DNA of 64,000 nt from Rhizobium mongolense subsp. loessense (GTDB taxonomy: Bacteria > Pseudomonadota > Alphaproteobacteria > Rhizobiales > Rhizobiaceae), in assembly GCF_900099775.1 (NCBI RefSeq), contig NZ_FMTM01000011.1, positions 62,001 to 126,000 on the forward strand, read 5' to 3'. The notes under the pieces were generated by a model. The model made no database searches. It saw only the letters and a program-made list of their open reading frames with translations, and was not told the DNA's origin. This document shows positions 54,684 through 63,240 of the stretch, piece by piece (position 1 is the first letter of the stretch; every line of letters starts with the position of its first letter). The translations under genes and the position numbers were made by a program.

Positions 54684-56990
54684 TCAATTATGACTGATCT
54701 TGCTGCCCTTCCAAACGACCTCACCGGACGCCTTGCCGTTGAACTTGCCCGTGGCCCTGACCGAAATATCCTTGCCTTCGATTGAGATCGTGCCGTCCTT
54801 CTTCATTGCAATGGCTGCCGAGCCGCACTTGATGACGACGGAGTCGCCGGCTTCGATCAGCAGATCTTTTCCAATCTTGATCAGCCCGTCCTCACCTACC
54901 TCGACCGCGCTGCCCTTGGCGACCTTCACCACCCGGGCCCCTCCGATCTCGGTTGCATCGTCCTCGCCGATCTTTGCGCTACGGCCCTTGCCGATCTCGC
55001 TCGTCTGTCCGCCGCCAATCTCGATGCTCTGGTCAGCGCCGATCTCCCAGCTGTCGGATCTACCGATGTCATGGCTCTGGCTGATACCGACGCTGACCGA
55101 CCGCGACGCGCCGATGGTGTTCATCTGTGCCGCCCCGACTGTTCTGGTCTCTGCGGCCCCGACCGTATCGATCCGCGCCGCGCCGACGGTGACCGTCTGG
55201 ACGATGCCAACAGTCTGGGTGTGGTTGGAACCAATGGTCTCGGTGGAATTCGCGCCGATGCCGATCGTCTCGTCCGCTCCAACGGTGAGAGAGCGGTTGA
55301 TACCCACCGTCTCGGTATCGTTGGAGCCGATGTTCACTGTGCGGTTGACGCCCACTTTGGTCGTCTTGTTGTTGCCGACGTCCTCGTCGAGGTTCACCCC
55401 GACAGAGTGCTTGGCATTGTTGTCGATGCGGTCCGCTTGGTCGTGCTGGACCAGCTTGCTGCGGTCGTTCTTGATCAGCAGGTTGTGGTCCTTCTGCGCC
55501 TGGAAATAGACCTCTTCCGATCCCGCCTTGTCCTCGAAACGCAGTTCGTTCCAACCGCCCCCGCCAGGCGAGGAATTCGTCTTCAACCCGGACTGGGTGG
55601 CATTTCCCGGCAGTTCATAGGGAGGCATTTCCTTGCCGTTATAGACCCTGCCGGTGATGATCGGTCGGTCGGGATCTCCCTCGAGGAAATCGACGATCAC
55701 CTCCTGGCCGATGCGGGGGATCTGGATGAAGCCCCAGCTCCCACCCGCCCAGGTTTGCGAGACCCGCACGAAGCAGGAACTGTTCTGGTCCTTCTTGCCG
55801 AGGCGGTCCCAGTGAAACTGCACCTTCACCCGCGCATATTTGTCCGTGAAGATTTCCTCGCCCGAAGGGCCCACCACCGTCGCGGTTTGCGGACCCCGCA
55901 TGATCGGCCGGCGCGTGGTGCGCGGCGGCCGGTAAGTAACGGAAGTCGGTGCGACCTGGAGCGTCGCGCGAAAGCTTTCTTCCCCCGCATAAACGGCGGG
56001 GCGGTAGCCTGGGTCAAACAGGCGGTAGTCGGCGCGCAGGACGACATGCTCCGTGTTCTGATCCTTGCGCGGGAAATTTTCCAGTTTGAAGTTGCAACCC
56101 GAAGCGAGCCCCCGCACGGTGCCGGCGGCGGCGATGCGCTGATGGGCTGCCTGAATTTCCTCGCGCCGTACCACGGCGACGGTGTCGCCGCGTCCCACTG
56201 TTAGATGGGCGCCGGGATGGCGATAATGCTCGCCCTGCGATTCTGCGTGAGCAAACGGCTGCGCCGACTGCGCCATCAGGTCGGCGCCGGGCTTGGTGAA
56301 ATCGTAATCCGTGTGGGCATAGGTGCCCGGCTGAACGGAACTGGTTAACACCCATTCCGTGATATATTCCTGGTCTCGGCGCATCGGTTCGCCTTCGGCG
56401 CGGAACTTGATCGTCGCATAGCCCGGCGCAGGCTTCAGCTTGTTCATGGCGTCGGCAAGGATGAGGGTGTGTTCTCCCTCGCCATATTCGAAGAAATACA
56501 TGATGCCTTCATGCTCGAGCAGCCGCTGCACGAAGTCCAGGTCGGTTTCGTCATACTGCACGCAGTATTCCCGTGCCTCGTAGGAACCCTGCAGCCGCTT
56601 CTCGAACTTGGCGGGCTTATATTTCGAGAATATCTGCTCGACGATCTCCACCACATTCATGTTCTGGAAGATGCGACAGTCGGTGGTGTTACCCAGCAGC
56701 CAAAGCCAAGGCCGCAGCTCCGCCTCGTAATAGGCAAACCCTTCTTCGATGCGGGTCAGGCGAAAGTCTGAAACGAGGCCGCTGAACCACCGCTTCGGGT
56801 CTCCTGCCTCCCCCTCAACCGAAATTGGCTTTCCGAGAAGCCTCAGGGCGTCGACGTTCGCGTCGGGGCTGATGAAACCGACGGTGAAGGCAAAACACCT
56901 GCTGATCTCGTCATGGCCGATGAGGTGCGTGAAGGTCAGCGTCGCTGGTCCAAGCGGCGTCTGGACGGTTGTTTTGCGTTGTTCGTCCAT
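54684..56990 (-). CDS. vgrG: T6SS spike protein VgrG (TssI)
   Basis: A 768-residue VgrG. The gp27-like part contains DTTDCRIFQ-like text at LGNTTDCRIFQNMNVVEIVE, YCVQYDETDLDFVQRLLEHEG and GIMYFFEYGEGEHTLILAD. The gp5-like OB fold has VKVQFHWDRLGKKDQNSSCF and VRVSQTWAGGSWGFIQIPRI. After ~residue 525 a long tail of Gly-containing repeats with the pattern x-V-G-x-x-x-T/S predicts an extended triple beta-helix needle. No separate enzymatic domain follows, so it is not an evolved VgrG. It begins a - strand unit with DUF6484 and the truncated TIGR02270-like gene. Confidence 0.95.
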   Translation of the reverse strand: MDEQRKTTVQTPLGPATLTFTHLIGHDEISRCFAFTVGFISPDANVDALRLLGKPISVEGEAGDPKRWFSGLVSDFRLTRIEEGFAYYEAELRPWLWLLGNTTDCRIFQNMNVVEIVEQIFSKYKPAKFEKRLQGSYEAREYCVQYDETDLDFVQRLLEHEGIMYFFEYGEGEHTLILADAMNKLKPAPGYATIKFRAEGEPMRRDQEYITEWVLTSSVQPGTYAHTDYDFTKPGADLMAQSAQPFAHAESQGEHYRHPGAHLTVGRGDTVAVVRREEIQAAHQRIAAAGTVRGLASGCNFKLENFPRKDQNTEHVVLRADYRLFDPGYRPAVYAGEESFRATLQVAPTSVTYRPPRTTRRPIMRGPQTATVVGPSGEEIFTDKYARVKVQFHWDRLGKKDQNSSCFVRVSQTWAGGSWGFIQIPRIGQEVIVDFLEGDPDRPIITGRVYNGKEMPPYELPGNATQSGLKTNSSPGGGGWNELRFEDKAGSEEVYFQAQKDHNLLIKNDRSKLVQHDQADRIDNNAKHSVGVNLDEDVGNNKTTKVGVNRTVNIGSNDTETVGINRSLTVGADETIGIGANSTETIGSNHTQTVGIVQTVTVGAARIDTVGAAETRTVGAAQMNTIGASRSVSVGISQSHDIGRSDSWEIGADQSIEIGGGQTSEIGKGRSAKIGEDDATEIGGARVVKVAKGSAVEVGEDGLIKIGKDLLIEAGDSVVIKCGSAAIAMKKDGTISIEGKDISVRATGKFNGKASGEVVWKGSKISHN

Positions 56991-57266
56991 GCGGAGAGTG
57001 CCCCTGTCTCGTGACGCCGGCAGTCCTGGATCATGAACTTACCATAAAGACCCGCCACCTCGAAAGACGCATGGCTATTGCACCGGGTCTATCAAATGAT
57101 CCGGCGAGAAATGCATCGGCCTGGACACGCAAGCCATTTTTGGAGCGGCTTCCGCTAGGTCTGATCCTTTTTCCCCCATGCGAAGTTGCAAAAATTGCAT
57201 TACTATGGAGGCATTATTCTTGCCGCTCATCAGGACAACGAAGTCAACAACCTGGGCTTACCGGCC

Positions 57267-59408
57267 ATGACGCAACGAAGTTCCTACTTTCGGCCGAAAT
57301 GGATATTCTTGGTTCCGCTGTTGGCGCTGTTCTTAACGGCATTCTCGCAGATCGCCTATGCGGAGGGCAAAGCCGCCATCGTGGTGGGGAACGGCGAATA
57401 CGAATTTGCGCCTCTCGCTAACCCGAAAAACGATTCCAAGCTGATTGCCGCGACACTCACGGAGCTTGGTTTCGATGTTCTGCTTTTCTACGACGTCAAG
57501 AAAGCCGCCGCTGGCGACCTCGAAAATGCGATCCGCACCCATCTTCTCGGCGCTGATCTGGCTATCCTCTACTACGCGGGACACGCGCTGCAGTACGAAG
57601 GGCGAAGCCTGCTGCTACCCGTCGATGTACGAACCGGATCGGCTAAGGAAGTCATCGATGACGCCATCGTTCTCAATGATCTCATAGACATCGTCAAGGA
57701 CGACCCGATCGGCGTCAAGCTGATCATTTTGGACGCCTGCCGCAATAACCCGCTCACCTCGGAAAAGGGACTGCGGCAGGGCTTGGCAAATATCGAGGCA
57801 GGCGCAGGTCAGGTTCTCATCGCCTTCGCCACAGGCGCCGGCGAAGTGGCTTACGACGGCACCGGAGTGAACAGCCCTTATTCTTTGGCGCTGGCCAATG
57901 CGCTTCAACAGCCGGGCCTCGACATCTACGACACGTTCAGAACAGTGCGCGGAGACGTGCGCCTTGCCACCAACGGATCGCAGATACCGTGGATCACAGG
58001 CTCGATCGAAACCAAATTCGTCCTAAAGCCGGGCGGCGCCGAGAAACCAGCACCCGAGGTCCCGGGGGGCGATGGCGAGCTGACTATTGATCAGGTCCTT
58101 TGGTATTTCATTCAAGACAGCGCGGATCCAACGGATTTCGAACGTTTCGCTAAAGTGTTTCCGAAGAGCCAGCTTGCGGCCGAAGCGCTCAAACGCAGCA
58201 GTCTCCAGGTTGCAGAGTTGCAGAAGCGCGGGCTGTTTGTCAGCGGCGCACTTGCCGCCACCCCGATTTCCACCGAGCCGCCGTCCGATGAGGCTACTGC
58301 AGCCGCTGGAGCGGAGTTTATTTTTCAGCAGGCCGGCGAGCGCGCCGTCAGCGAGACTTTTCGTATCTGGCCACGCGAAATGCCCGACACGCAAAGCGGC
58401 ATGAAGACGCTCGTTACGGATTGCGACCTATATGCAGCCGATCCCAACGATCCTCAACGCGTGGTACCCGGTGTTACGAACGGGCTGGTGAACGTCCGCG
58501 ACGGGCTGCGCTCTTGCGGCTATGCGCTCGCTGCAGACCCCAGCAACCCACGCCTGCAGTTTCAGTTAGCCCGCGTCCTCGAAATAGCGAAACGCTATGA
58601 CTGGGCGGAGCATTTCTACGAACTTGCCAGCCAGCAGCAATACAGCGCCGCTTTCGTCAATCTCGGTTACATGGCCCGGGCCGGTATCGGCCGGGAGGTC
58701 GATTACAAGCGTGCCTTGGACTTCTACATGAAGGCGGCACCGCTCGGAAATCTCAGAGCAAGGACGAATGTGGGAACCGCTTACATCCGCGGTCAAGGCG
58801 TGCCTCAAAATCCCGAAGAGGGGATTCTGTGGTACAGACTTGCAGCATCAAGCGGCTGGTCGAATGCGATCACGGCGCTCGGCGACAGCTTCCGTCGCGG
58901 TACCGGCGTGAAGAAAGATGATGTGGAGGCGACGAGGCTTTACGCCGCCGCGGCTGATGCAGGTCAGATCGACGCCATGACCAATCTCGGCCGTGCCTAT
59001 GTCAGCGGCTTGGGTGTCAAGAAAGATGTCAAGCGGGGCTATGATCTGATGATCCGCGCGACGGAAATGGGTAACCAATACGCGCCCTTCTACGCAGCAC
59101 GCCTTCTCGTGAAGGGCGAAGGCAACGTTCCTCGCGATGCCAATCGCGCACTTGCCCTGTTGGAACTGTCAGCACGCCGAGGCTTCGAGGACGCCTATCT
59201 CGAACTCGCAAAGGGTTACGAGGAGGGCAGTTTTAGCCGTGGAAAGCCGGATTTGCAAAAGGCATATTTCAACGCAACGCTCGCCACTCGTTTCAAGGTC
59301 GAAGAGGCAGAACGGACCAAGTCTTCGGTGGGTGAAAAACTGAACGCTGCCACGCGAAAGGAAATCGAGGGAGAAGTCGAGCTTTTTGTTCAGCAGAATG
59401 GACTTTGA
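57267..59408 (+). CDS. Secreted caspase-like (C14) peptidase with Sel1 repeats
   Basis: A 713-residue protein. ATG 57267 gives a signal peptide (FLVPLLALFLTAFSQIAYA, cleaved before EGKAAIV). The caspase-like domain (~35-260) has the catalytic dyad His106 (YYAGHALQ) and Cys158 (ILDACRNNP). The C-terminal half (~430-690) is a series of Sel1-like repeats, with turns such as YIRGQGVPQNPEEGILWYRL and RRGTGVKKDDVEATRLY. It is divergent from vgrG across 276 bases. Related caspase/Sel1 proteins are widespread in rhizobia and of unknown role. Location beside vgrG makes a periplasmic or secreted function linked to T6SS possible but unproven. Confidence 0.85.
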   Translation: MTQRSSYFRPKWIFLVPLLALFLTAFSQIAYAEGKAAIVVGNGEYEFAPLANPKNDSKLIAATLTELGFDVLLFYDVKKAAAGDLENAIRTHLLGADLAILYYAGHALQYEGRSLLLPVDVRTGSAKEVIDDAIVLNDLIDIVKDDPIGVKLIILDACRNNPLTSEKGLRQGLANIEAGAGQVLIAFATGAGEVAYDGTGVNSPYSLALANALQQPGLDIYDTFRTVRGDVRLATNGSQIPWITGSIETKFVLKPGGAEKPAPEVPGGDGELTIDQVLWYFIQDSADPTDFERFAKVFPKSQLAAEALKRSSLQVAELQKRGLFVSGALAATPISTEPPSDEATAAAGAEFIFQQAGERAVSETFRIWPREMPDTQSGMKTLVTDCDLYAADPNDPQRVVPGVTNGLVNVRDGLRSCGYALAADPSNPRLQFQLARVLEIAKRYDWAEHFYELASQQQYSAAFVNLGYMARAGIGREVDYKRALDFYMKAAPLGNLRARTNVGTAYIRGQGVPQNPEEGILWYRLAASSGWSNAITALGDSFRRGTGVKKDDVEATRLYAAAADAGQIDAMTNLGRAYVSGLGVKKDVKRGYDLMIRATEMGNQYAPFYAARLLVKGEGNVPRDANRALALLELSARRGFEDAYLELAKGYEEGSFSRGKPDLQKAYFNATLATRFKVEEAERTKSSVGEKLNAATRKEIEGEVELFVQQNGL

Positions 59409-59419
59409 GGAACACAGGA

Positions 59420-60007
59420 ATGGCTTTGCGCTGGATCATAGACAAAGTTGGCTGGTTTTTGCCGCTCGGCAGGCGCAGGAGAAATGCCCGGATCGTCGAT
59501 CCGGCTGATGAAGAGGACAGCCTTCTTTATGTCCTGCAAGATCCGAAGGAGGAAGCCAGGCCTAGGAGCCTTATTTCTGTCCTCGGCATGATGCCCGCCA
59601 ATCTCCCGGAGATTCTTGATACGGCCGTGGAGGCTTGCAGGGCAAATGGTGAATTTCCTGTTGTTGTTCTGTCAGAACTCCGTCCCGATCTGATAGCTGC
59701 AAGTTCCGCTCCTTTGGAATTTCTCCCTACCCGGAGCTACCTGCCTTCGCTCTCCCCTGAAATCTATGGAAGATACGTTCGCCGGCGCTGGTCATTGATC
59801 CTCGCGAAATGGGACATCTCCAGCGAAATCACACTTTCATCGACCATCGACGAGTTTCTTGCCGACCAGGTAGGCGCCGATGCGTCCATTCGTTCACCTG
59901 CGAGCAATCGAGGCATGCAACGGGCGGTCAGCGCGGATACTGAAGACAAGCTGCTCGATCGCATTCGCGGCCATGGCGGCGCCATTGACGTAACTCAGGC
60001 GAGCTAA
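59420..60007 (+). CDS. Hypothetical protein
   Basis: A 195-residue protein beginning 11 bases after the caspase-like gene; a GAGGA stretch precedes ATG 59420. No signal peptide or TM is clear, although residues ~5-15 are hydrophobic (WIIDKVGWFLPL). The region SLLYVLQDPKEEARP and FPVVVLSELRPDLIAASSAP suggest alpha/beta structure. I do not recognise the family. The 3' end overlaps the converging glycosyltransferase gene by 114 bases, so the true stop relation or one of the ends may be wrong. It may share the operon of the caspase-like gene. Confidence 0.6.
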   Translation: MALRWIIDKVGWFLPLGRRRRNARIVDPADEEDSLLYVLQDPKEEARPRSLISVLGMMPANLPEILDTAVEACRANGEFPVVVLSELRPDLIAASSAPLEFLPTRSYLPSLSPEIYGRYVRRRWSLILAKWDISSEITLSSTIDEFLADQVGADASIRSPASNRGMQRAVSADTEDKLLDRIRGHGGAIDVTQAS

Positions 60008-62167
60008 TCGCCGGCGAACCTCGGTGCGGAAGGCCTCAGATAGCGCCAGATCGAGGGTTGTCTCCACACGATCCAACTCCGAGTACCGCAGGCAGAGACC
60101 CAAGCCTGTTGTTTGGGCATAAACAGCGCGAAGATGCTGGTCATCCATTTCCGGCGCTTCATTGGGCACGAAGATCGAAGGGATTCCTCCCAAGATGCTT
60201 TCATGGAAGCTATTATAGCCGGCAGTGGTGACAAGAAGATCGATCGCGCTGACATATTCAGCCAAGGGGTAAACGCTTGTGCGCAAAACGCCCGGCCATT
60301 CCTGCTTGGAAGGTTTCGCGAGTGGATTGAGAATCTGAACTGTTTGTATATTCCGCCTCACCAGGCCGGCGAAAATTAGGCCGGGCAAATCCTCAAGGTC
60401 AAAGTTGCGTTGCGAGCCTAGTTGTACCGCGACAGTAAAGCGGCCCGGGTCGACGCCTAGCTTGCTGGCAGCTTCGCTCCTGGGCAGTCCCGTCCCTGGA
60501 TCCAGCAGAAGCACAGGGGGGACGGCGACAGTCCCCGGCATATCGCGTGTCGGACCATGGTCTTCGTCATGAGCAAATTCGCCCGGCTCGATCACCATGT
60601 CGAATATATCCTGGGAACCTGGGTCAAAGTCGTGGTCAAGGCGCCACAAGGCACGCCGGATCCAAAACCAGGCCAGGTCGCGACGGCATTCGGCAACGGC
60701 AATCAATCCTGGAAACGGCCTGTTCCCATCGAACACCACCGCCGAAACATCAAACGCCTCCACGGCCGTCAGCAGCTCTTGCGCATATGCCCTATTCCAA
60801 CTGTCGTCCGTCACTCCGATCGCCAAGCCGGAAGGAGTATAGTCAACAGCGTGACCTCGCGCATAGGCCAATGCGGATCCGGACGATCGGGTAAAGAAAA
60901 TAGGTTCGGTGTCATCGGGCAGACGCTCTGCGATAGCCATCAGACGGGTGATATGTCCGAGCCCGATACCGTTTGTCGCGACGAAAAGTATCCGTCGCTT
61001 TTTGCCCATACGCCGTGGCAATGATCTGGGTGCTTTGTCTTCGGCGGCCTCGCCAGTTAGATGGCACTTGCCCGCGGTTGTGCTGCATTTCAGGGCGGGG
61101 GGCCTGGACAGTTCAAGATCATCACATAGGCGTGCCATGCGGTGCGAATATTGATCGATCGCAAACTTTCTCCGGACAAGCTCTCGCGCGGCATTTGATT
61201 GTTGGAGATAGGTCGAAGGTGAAGCGACAAATCGCTCGATGACGTTGCGCGTTTCGGCAACGTTGCAATAGACGGCGCCACCTTCGAAGAGGCCTTCAAA
61301 TGAAGGATCGAGCACCGTCACCAAACCGCTAGCCATCGCTTCCGCGATACATACTCCGAAGGCTTCCACCCACTGCGGGCTATGAAAATAAACATAAAAA
61401 TCAAGGCGCCTGAGAAAGTCCGGTACGCTGTTTTGCGCGAATGGACTGATCTGCCAGTTCGAGCCTATCCAGGGTTGGATTGACGTCGGGGCACCGCCCA
61501 ACACCTTGATGGCGAAATTGGGTGTGTCGGGATAGGCTGCCCGTAGCTCATCTGCGGAACTGGGCCATTTCGCCGGGTCTGCTCTCGTGTGGCGCCCCAA
61601 ATTGACGGTGCCTGTTGGAGCTGTTCGCTGGGGAGATGCCCATTCAGCAAGGTCAACCATGTTCCACAAATCGTGCCGGAGCAGCGCAGGACTTTCGGTC
61701 CCGATACTGTCGAACTGGGATCGGACCTTCGGCCCAACGGGAGCAAACACGACCGGAACACCAAAGAGCCGATCCAACACGCGTTCCACGACCCCCAGAT
61801 CGTATTGCGGAACCCGATTGCCGTCGAACAGAGGATGATGAACCACACACACGACGCGGCGAGGCTGCAAACGCACCGGCGAACGCGGCATTCGCTCGAA
61901 CACTGCAGGATGGTGGGCCAGAAGAATGTCGCAGGTCGCCTCTTCGGATCCTGTGAGCCAAACGGTATTCGATTGCTCGATAACTGCGGCTGTACGACTG
62001 TCGAAGACGCCGAGCTCACGTGTGCGCTGTCCCAAAAAAGGCAGCAGGCCACAGCTCACCCCCCACTGGTTCGCCGCCTTCAGCTCGGTTCTTAGTGCGC
62101 TCGACGTACCGCCGTGAAAGCGCGGGTCAGCAGCATGAACAACGTCAAAATGCACAGCTAACCCCAC
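59894..62167 (-). CDS. Two-headed glycosyltransferase (GT4-like plus GT28/MurG-like)
   Basis: A 757-residue protein with two Rossmann-type glycosyltransferase halves. The N-terminal half (~1-370) ends with a GT4 signature EAFGVCIAEAMASGLVTVLD. The C-terminal half begins near 390 with RRILFVATNGIGLGHITRLM, a GT28/MurG-type nucleotide-sugar fold, and carries AGYNSFHESILGGIPSIFVP as the donor-binding region. Such tandem proteins may add two sugars in succession to a surface glycan or lipid. No other glycan genes are close except the distant methyltransferase. Acceptor and donors are unknown. Confidence 0.82.
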   Translation of the reverse strand: MGLAVHFDVVHAADPRFHGGTSSALRTELKAANQWGVSCGLLPFLGQRTRELGVFDSRTAAVIEQSNTVWLTGSEEATCDILLAHHPAVFERMPRSPVRLQPRRVVCVVHHPLFDGNRVPQYDLGVVERVLDRLFGVPVVFAPVGPKVRSQFDSIGTESPALLRHDLWNMVDLAEWASPQRTAPTGTVNLGRHTRADPAKWPSSADELRAAYPDTPNFAIKVLGGAPTSIQPWIGSNWQISPFAQNSVPDFLRRLDFYVYFHSPQWVEAFGVCIAEAMASGLVTVLDPSFEGLFEGGAVYCNVAETRNVIERFVASPSTYLQQSNAARELVRRKFAIDQYSHRMARLCDDLELSRPPALKCSTTAGKCHLTGEAAEDKAPRSLPRRMGKKRRILFVATNGIGLGHITRLMAIAERLPDDTEPIFFTRSSGSALAYARGHAVDYTPSGLAIGVTDDSWNRAYAQELLTAVEAFDVSAVVFDGNRPFPGLIAVAECRRDLAWFWIRRALWRLDHDFDPGSQDIFDMVIEPGEFAHDEDHGPTRDMPGTVAVPPVLLLDPGTGLPRSEAASKLGVDPGRFTVAVQLGSQRNFDLEDLPGLIFAGLVRRNIQTVQILNPLAKPSKQEWPGVLRTSVYPLAEYVSAIDLLVTTAGYNSFHESILGGIPSIFVPNEAPEMDDQHLRAVYAQTTGLGLCLRYSELDRVETTLDLALSEAFRTEVRRRLARLSYVNGAAMAANAIEQLVFSIRADRPLHASIARR

Positions 62168-62299
62168 GATTGTATCCGACGCTGAGCTTCGCGGCCTGTC
62201 CCGTCTCCCTCAATGTGATCGAAGGGTATCCCCAAGTTTCCAGATGCGGCGGCACATTGCTCCTCGAAAAACGCGGTCTATGAAGCAGAACAGACAGCG

Positions 62300-62620
62300 C
62301 TAGTAGACTCGCCGTCCCCAGAAGTCTCGCCGAGGTTGGGTCGCCAGTTTCCGAACTGTAACAGGCTGCTTTTGAACCGTCGTCTTCATCTTCTCGACGG
62401 CCAACGTCCCATAGCAGCTGCGAGGATATTCAGCGAGGAAAGCCCGGTAGGATTGACGTGTATTCAGCCTTTGTGCCCGGCGCCAAGCGGCAGATTCAGC
62501 TGCGCTCGGTCGCGTGCTTTGACAGTTGCTGGGATTGGGTGGCGCCAATGTTAGGTACGGCCAGGACGGCACACATCCCGTCAGAAAGACCGAGAAAAGG
62601 ACGGCAACACGTTTCAACAT
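62300..62620 (-). CDS. Small lipoprotein, unknown function
   Basis: A 106-residue protein. ATG 62620 has GGAG nine bases upstream and gives a short signal peptide with lipobox LTGC (FSVFLTGCVPSW). The mature part includes AWRRAQRLNTRQSYRAFLAEYP and RSCYGTLAVEKM, like the small 'tetratricopeptide-like' pairs that follow caspase-like proteins in some bacteria. No function can be assigned. It lies alone on the - strand, 132 bases upstream of the glycosyltransferase. Confidence 0.65.
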   Translation of the reverse strand: MLKRVAVLFSVFLTGCVPSWPYLTLAPPNPSNCQSTRPSAAESAAWRRAQRLNTRQSYRAFLAEYPRSCYGTLAVEKMKTTVQKQPVTVRKLATQPRRDFWGRRVY

Positions 62621-62937
62621 TCGAGAACGCTCCAATCCAGAACCAGGCTAAAAACCCACAAGAAAGAGTAGAATAACTATCGCCAAATAACAAGCTCCGC
62701 AGATGCGTCCAACAGCGATCCGGTGCGACTAGTGGTTAAGGTAAATTTGAACAGCCGTAAGACGCTGCAGCTCTTTCGTTCAGTATTTCCACTCGTGGCC
62801 GAGAGCGTCAGTTTTAAATACGTCATCTATGCGCGATGCCGTAAATCTGCAGTCTCAGATTGATTCTTCGTCTGCTCGACATATCACCGCCGTTCATATC
62901 CGGAATGCCGACATCGACTTCCCCAAGACGCGCGCAT
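62621..62937. other. Gene-free stretch
   Basis: I see no supportable coding frame, repeat or RNA here. The bases just right of the lipoprotein start should hold its promoter; no clear -35/-10 pair stands out. Confidence 0.4.
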
Positions 62938-63207
62938 TTAAGCGTCCTCATCGAAAGGGTCCGCTCTCGACCCGTGCTCGCGAATGTACGAGCGGATGAT
63001 CTTGTGCTGGATGTCACTCAACGTCAGCACGTGCAATTCCTCCGCCCCACGCAGCCGGCCGGCAGCCGCGCAGATCTCATATACCGAACTTGCGCAATGG
63101 AGCATTCTTTCGCGGTCAGAACAGAAATGCTCCGGGTACACTGTCGGCTTAGCGACCACCAACGACCTCTTCTGACACTTCGCGTAGGAAGAAATCGATC
63201 TCGCCAT
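62938..63207 (-). CDS. Small hypothetical protein
   Basis: An 89-residue frame with plausible protein composition, including YPEHFCSDRERMLHCASSVY, AAAGRLRGAEELHVLTLSDI and IIRSYIREHGSRADPFDEDA. I do not recognise it. It starts with ATG 63207 33 bases after the ABC ATPase stop on the same strand, so it could be the last gene of that operon. A GAGAGAAAAGGG purine run precedes the start but is close to it. The competing + strand frame looks like a shadow. Confidence 0.5.
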   Translation of the reverse strand: MARSISSYAKCQKRSLVVAKPTVYPEHFCSDRERMLHCASSVYEICAAAGRLRGAEELHVLTLSDIQHKIIRSYIREHGSRADPFDEDA

Positions 63208-63240
63208 CCCTTTTCTCTCGAAACATCAAAAGCTCGCCTC

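Noticed and set aside
55071..56204. 377-residue + strand frame over vgrG
   Set aside because: It reflects the repetitive coding of the VgrG tail on the other strand.
57061..57266. Sigma-54 promoter upstream of the caspase-like gene
   Set aside because: TGGACACGCAAGCC resembles the -24 element only loosely and lacks the GC pair at -12.
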